A stretch of 43,621 nt of DNA from a virus: the IMG/VR virus record IMGVR_UViG_3300030333_002853, positions 1 through 43,621 of that record; one strand, written 5' to 3'. A program made the translations under genes and the position numbers. The notes below the pieces were generated by a model. It was not told the DNA's origin, did not search any database, and saw only the letters and a program-made list of their open reading frames with translations. This document shows, one piece after another, positions 40,733 to 43,621 of the stretch; position 1 is the first letter of the stretch; each line of letters opens with the position of its first letter.

Positions 40733-40831
40733 ATGGCAGTATTGCGGGTTTCGTTGATGCCGTCCCCCGCCGTGATGCGTTTTAAAAAAGTACCTAATGC
40801 TAACCTACAAAAGTCTGCTTTTGACATATAA
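40733..40831 (+). other. GC-rich leader segment / possible 32-codon ORF or small RNA
   Basis: Locally GC-rich DNA in an AT-rich region. GCGGG (40744-40748) can pair with CCCGC (40766-40770). An ORF of 32 codons (MAVLRVSLMPSPAVMRFKKV...) starts about where transcription from the promoter at 40699 should begin, so it would be leaderless. Real peptide, structured leader of the cupin gene or small RNA cannot be told apart here. Confidence 0.35.
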
Positions 40832-40882
40832 AATTTCTCGCTAATATTTTTCTATATAAAAAACCCCGTCCAATATTTTTTT

Positions 40883-41221
40883 ATGTACAGATTTTTTCGC
40901 CCCTGGGGATTTTATGAAGACCACTTTCAGGATGAAGGTTATAGACTAAAGAGATTAGTAGTCAAACCCCATCAGAGATTATCATTACAATATCATAAGA
41001 AAAGATCAGAACATTGGGTATGCGTCCAAGGACATGGTAAAATAGTATTAGGCGAAGATACTCTCAAAGCCTATCCTGGTAAATACTTCTACATTCCTAC
41101 TAACGTAATTCACCGTATCATAGCAGAAGATGATGAGTTAGTCATCATTGAAGTTCAGACCGGTGATGAATGTATAGAAGAAGACATCACTAGACTGGAG
41201 GATGATTATGACCGATGTTAG
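40883..41221 (+). CDS. Type II phosphomannose isomerase-like cupin
   Basis: 112 aa, the size of one isolated cupin domain. RPWGFYEDHFQDEGYRLKRL, VVKPHQRLSLQYHKKRSEHW, VQGHGKI, YIPTNVIHRI and VIIEVQTGDECIEEDITRLE-DDY follow the type II PMI/ManC C-terminal domain almost step for step; H38, E43, H44 and H77 are the likely metal ligands. It would interconvert mannose-6-phosphate and fructose-6-phosphate, or act on a similar sugar. The fused nucleotidyltransferase domain of ManC is absent. It heads the glycan cluster. Confidence 0.9.
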   Translation: MYRFFRPWGFYEDHFQDEGYRLKRLVVKPHQRLSLQYHKKRSEHWVCVQGHGKIVLGEDTLKAYPGKYFYIPTNVIHRIIAEDDELVIIEVQTGDECIEEDITRLEDDYDRC

Positions 41222-41420
41222 TTATCACATATATTCTAGAGATGAAGTCCTCTTTCACAGTTTAAGTGAAGAGGATTTTAAAGTAAGATGGGATATGTTG
41301 AATAGTCTAGTAGGTACTGGTACAGATTTATCAGCAGTATCAGATTTAAGTTATGAGAAAGTATCATCAGGTATAGGGGGAGCACCTAGTTACGGACCTG
41401 ATATTGAACCTAGTTACTAA
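41208..41420 (+). CDS. Small hypothetical protein (70 aa)
   Basis: Start ATG 41208 (MTDVSYHIYSRDEVLFHSLS) chosen because GGAGG at 41197-41201 is at good spacing; ATG 41202 touches that site. It overlaps the cupin gene by 14 bases. A charged helix (EEDFKVRWDMLNSLVG) precedes a Ser/Gly/Pro-rich tail. It resembles small proteins next to glycan or oxygenase genes in cyanophages; unknown function. Confidence 0.75.
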   Translation: MTDVSYHIYSRDEVLFHSLSEEDFKVRWDMLNSLVGTGTDLSAVSDLSYEKVSSGIGGAPSYGPDIEPSY

Positions 41421-41974
41421 TGTCACATAATCATATTGAAATATACGATAATTCTTTAAATTTAAAAGAATGCGAAGGTATCATAGACTATTTCGAACAA
41501 TCAGAATATAAGAAAAAAGGCGTTGTAGGAACTAAGAATGTTAATAAAAAATATAAAGAGAGTACAGATCTACCGATGTGGCTTAGTAGACAAGATTTAT
41601 TAACTAATAGAGTAATAGGTAGAGCATTAAGTATAGGTGTGGGAAAATATAAAGAGAAATATCCAATGTTATCTGAAATGAGTTTATGGAATGTAGCTCA
41701 AGGTTATAATATTCAAAAGTATACTGAAGGTGAAGGATATTATATTATGCATTGTGAGCATGAATATCCTAACGTTGATAGAATCATGGCATGGATGATT
41801 TATTTGAATGATGCAAAATGTGGTACTAGATTTTATTATCCTCGAAGAGATATAAAAGCAAAGAGAGGAAGGTTAGTTATATGGCCTGCTAGTTGGACAC
41901 ATCCTCATTCTGGTATTACACCTAATAGAGGTATAAAGTATATTGCTACTGGTTGGTTTTGTTATGTCCCTTAA
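41420..41974 (+). CDS. 2OG-Fe(II) oxygenase, HCEH type
   Basis: 184 aa. YNIQKYTEGEGYYIMHCEHE contains H111-x-E113, an HxE variant of the usual HxD metal motif; RIMAWMIYLND, GTRFYYPRRDIKAKRGRLVI, WPASWTHPHSGITPNRGIKY and IATGWF complete the jelly roll. The distal His is H161 or H163, and R170 or K173 could bind 2OG. It is a well-represented P4H-like phage family; the substrate is unknown. It overlaps the previous stop by one base. Fourth oxygenase-like gene in the window, of another subtype than those at 18033-19951. Confidence 0.85.
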   Translation: MSHNHIEIYDNSLNLKECEGIIDYFEQSEYKKKGVVGTKNVNKKYKESTDLPMWLSRQDLLTNRVIGRALSIGVGKYKEKYPMLSEMSLWNVAQGYNIQKYTEGEGYYIMHCEHEYPNVDRIMAWMIYLNDAKCGTRFYYPRRDIKAKRGRLVIWPASWTHPHSGITPNRGIKYIATGWFCYVP

Positions 41975-42122
41975 AGATCATATAGGTCCTAAGAAAGATT
42001 GGGATGATAAACAATGGTTAGAATATGCCTGGGTACAGAGACATAATCCTTGGATAAGTGAGGAAGACCGTCAATATTGGGTTGATAAAATAAAAGAATT
42101 GGTTGACAAAACACATATATAA
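41964..42122 (+). CDS. Small hypothetical protein (52 aa)
   Basis: ATG 41964, overlapping the oxygenase gene by 11 bases. MSLKDHIGPKKDWDDKQWLE, then WVQRHNPWISEEDRQYWVDK: five Trp and high charge in 52 residues, clearly protein-like. Unknown function. Its 3' end contains the -35 of the next promoter. Confidence 0.7.
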   Translation: MSLKDHIGPKKDWDDKQWLEYAWVQRHNPWISEEDRQYWVDKIKELVDKTHI

Positions 42123-42132
42123 CGTGTATAAT
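42103..42132 (+). promoter_or_regulatory. Sigma70-type promoter (TTGACA-18-TATAAT)
   Basis: TTGACA 42103-42108, 18 bp spacer, TATAAT 42127-42132, 22 bp before ATG 42155. It overlaps the end of the 52 aa gene. Confidence 0.75.
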
Positions 42133-42154
42133 GAATGTGATGAGTTAATTATTC

Positions 42155-42931
42155 ATGGCAAAAGGATTTACTGTAAAAGCATCTGCTCCTAAGAAAAAGA
42201 AAGAGGCAGAGTGGGATATAGATGCTATCAAAGCCAGAATGAAAGGAAAGAAGATCGTCTTCTGTCTCCCAGGCAGAGGATGTTCTTTTGTCTTTTTAAA
42301 GGCATTCGTTCAACTCTGCTTCGACATGGTTCAAAATGGAATGAGTATCCAGATCAGTCAGGATTACTCTTCTATGGTAAACTTTGCTAGATGTAAGGTA
42401 TTAGGTGCTAATGTATTACGTGGACCTAATCAAAAACCTTGGGATGGTAAGTTAGAGTATGACTATCAATTGTGGATTGACTCTGACATCGTATTCTCTT
42501 CAGAAAAGTTCTGGCAGTTATGTGATCTTGCCGTACCTGCTGAAGGTGACGAAAAACGTATCGTTGCTGGATGGTATGCTACTGAAGATGGTTCAACTAC
42601 TTCTGTTGCACACTGGTTGGAAGAAGATGACTTCCGTAAGAACGGTGGTGTTATGAATCATGAAACAGTAGAGACTATCTCTAAGCGTAAGAAGCCTTTC
42701 ACCGTAGACTACACAGGTTTCGGTTGGGTCATGATTAAGAATGGTGTCTTCGAAGATGAGAAGATGTCTTATCCTTGGTTTGCTCCTAAGATGCAAGTCT
42801 TTGAATCCGGTGCGGTTCAAGATATGTGTGGAGAGGACGTTAGTTTCTGTTTAGATGCTATTGAAGCCGACTACGAAATCTGGTGCGATCCTCGGATACG
42901 TGTTGGACATGAGAAGACAAGGGTACTTTAA
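42155..42931 (+). CDS. Glycosyltransferase-like protein, DXD type
   Basis: 258 aa. After a Lys-rich start (KKKKEAEWDIDAIKAR) comes a GT-A-like fold: KIVFCLPGRGCSFVFLKAF, SMVNFARCKVLG, YDYQLWIDSDIVF with DSD 109-111 as the metal/nucleotide-sugar DXD, VDYTGFGWVMIKNGVF, and GEDVSFCLDAIEADYEIW before a final RVGHEKTRV (H252). It probably transfers a sugar from a nucleotide-sugar; acceptor unknown (phage protein, host surface or DNA). It is followed directly by a basic 46 aa gene. Confidence 0.8.
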   Translation: MAKGFTVKASAPKKKKEAEWDIDAIKARMKGKKIVFCLPGRGCSFVFLKAFVQLCFDMVQNGMSIQISQDYSSMVNFARCKVLGANVLRGPNQKPWDGKLEYDYQLWIDSDIVFSSEKFWQLCDLAVPAEGDEKRIVAGWYATEDGSTTSVAHWLEEDDFRKNGGVMNHETVETISKRKKPFTVDYTGFGWVMIKNGVFEDEKMSYPWFAPKMQVFESGAVQDMCGEDVSFCLDAIEADYEIWCDPRIRVGHEKTRVL

Positions 42932-43072
42932 ATGGCAAAATCCAAAGGAGTACTAGGGAACGAGCAATTAGAAGCGAGACCCAAAAAAACTCGTCAAGGA
43001 AGAGGCAAGCATACGAAATATGCCGCCTCTTCTCGGAACAAAGCACCTAAGAGATACAGGGGACAAGGATGA
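42932..43072 (+). CDS. Small basic protein (46 aa)
   Basis: ATG 42932 directly after the stop of the glycosyltransferase gene. MAKSKGVLGNEQLEARPKKT, then RQGRGKHTKYAASSRNKAPK and RYRGQG: strongly basic, resembling a ribosomal-like or nucleic-acid-binding tail. I recall similar short proteins in cyanophage genomes. It ends in an ATGA overlap with the FkbM gene, so translation is coupled. Unknown function. Confidence 0.7.
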   Translation: MAKSKGVLGNEQLEARPKKTRQGRGKHTKYAASSRNKAPKRYRGQG

Positions 43073-43621
43073 TTGACTATGAACTAATTAACGAGAAACT
43101 CAAAAGCGGATTAACACTCCGCTTTGATGTAGGTCTCTCTTTTAATATGCCCAACGCTACTAAATGGTTACGTGATGACCCAAACGTCTATGTTATTGGA
43201 ATCGAACCACATCCTAATAACTTTAAATCTTGTTGCTCGCACCTGGAGACTCTCGATGCGGGGGATAGATGTTACCTTATTGAAGCTGCTATTTCTGATG
43301 TCGGTGAATCCAGAGACCAAGATTTCTACGGACTTAGTGGCGATCCTGGCACTAGTTCTCTTTGTAGACCAATTGGAAGATTTGAAAACCTCGTTGACAG
43401 GGTATATTCCGTCGAAACTATTAGTTTAGCATCAATTTTAGATAATTTAAATTATGAAAGGGTAAATGTACTCAAATGTGACACTCAAGGTAACGATTTA
43501 AACGTACTTAAGAGTGCCGGAGACCATTTAAAGAACGTAGATTTCATTTATGCGGAGTATGATGAGTCTGAAGACTATGAAAATGCTAATACAGGTGAAG
43601 AATTAGACCAATTTTTAGAAG
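43069..43621 (+). CDS. FkbM-family SAM-dependent methyltransferase (3' end outside window)
   Basis: 184 codons visible, open at the right edge. MIDYELINEKLKSGLTLRFD, RFDVG (motif I, lacking the usual longer Gly run), YVIGIEPHPNNF with E46 as the SAM-ribose acidic residue, AAISDVGESRDQDFYG, and VNVLKCDTQGNDLNVLKSAG (135-151), the marker motif of the FkbM family. It would O-methylate a sugar or similar small group. The adjoining glycosyltransferase and PMI-like cupin support a glycan role. Confidence 0.85.
   Translation, partial: MIDYELINEKLKSGLTLRFDVGLSFNMPNATKWLRDDPNVYVIGIEPHPNNFKSCCSHLETLDAGDRCYLIEAAISDVGESRDQDFYGLSGDPGTSSLCRPIGRFENLVDRVYSVETISLASILDNLNYERVNVLKCDTQGNDLNVLKSAGDHLKNVDFIYAEYDESEDYENANTGEELDQFLE

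Overview
The window reads as part of the genome of a T4-like tailed phage of marine picocyanobacteria (a cyanomyovirus; Prochlorococcus or Synechococcus host most likely). This rests on: every supported gene lying on the + strand in tight overlapping clusters; T4-type late promoters (NATAAATA or CCTAAATA) in front of structural genes; sigma70-type early promoters with near-perfect consensus; and a gene set typical of such phages (large fibre/adhesin array, 2-oxoglutarate/Fe(II) oxygenases, type II phosphomannose-isomerase cupin, DXD glycosyltransferase, FkbM methyltransferase, many tiny conserved ORFs). A T4-like pelagiphage (SAR11 host) is the main alternative. The organism is an inference, since no marker such as psbA or a capsid/terminase gene lies in the window.

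Region 1 (1-31600) is a late, structural region: an adhesin / tail-fibre array. It starts with the 3' part of an Ig-like, Gly-rich protein and continues with fibre-stalk-like genes. Two cassette types recur. Type A is [stalk-like protein rich in the pattern GIVTATSFSGDGSxLTGV] + [small 112-136 aa beta protein] + [Gly-rich protein with one or two copies of a Gly-rich adhesin unit]; there are four: 3617-8011, 8556-11845, 16132-17978, 20526-23245. Type B is [stalk] + [tip protein, two of them giant multi-domain lectin-like proteins]; there are three: 11866-16105, 23288-25048, 25087-31600. Almost every cassette begins at a late promoter, and in type A a second late promoter stands before the small protein, which is closely linked to the Gly-rich gene, usually through a strong AGGAGG site.

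Region 2 (17981-20499) is an island inside the array: a perfect TTGACA-17-TATAAT promoter followed by three successive, coupled 2OG-Fe(II) oxygenase-like genes and an unrecognised 192 aa gene. Their position between Gly/Pro-rich adhesin genes suggests, without proving it, that they modify proteins.

Region 3 (31601-39500) is early/middle-type: a HELTH metallopeptidase-like protein, a GIY-YIG/ParB-like fusion, a basic histone-H1-like protein, an SF2 DEAH helicase, a ligase-like nucleotidyltransferase-superfamily protein (KYDG, EGIVI, IKLV motifs), and a string of 39-120 aa proteins separated by good intrinsic terminators.

Region 4 (39500-40882) has two small genes and a 377-bp non-coding segment with four cyanobacterial-type DnaA-box-like sequences (TTTTCCACA) flanking an AT-rich stretch, plus a tandemly duplicated promoter block: a candidate replication or host-control site. 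A further perfect promoter reads into a GC-rich leader.

Region 5 (40883-43621) is a glycan/surface modification cluster: PMI-type cupin, 2OG-Fe(II) oxygenase with an HCEH motif, DXD glycosyltransferase, basic 46 aa protein, and an FkbM-type methyltransferase cut by the right edge.
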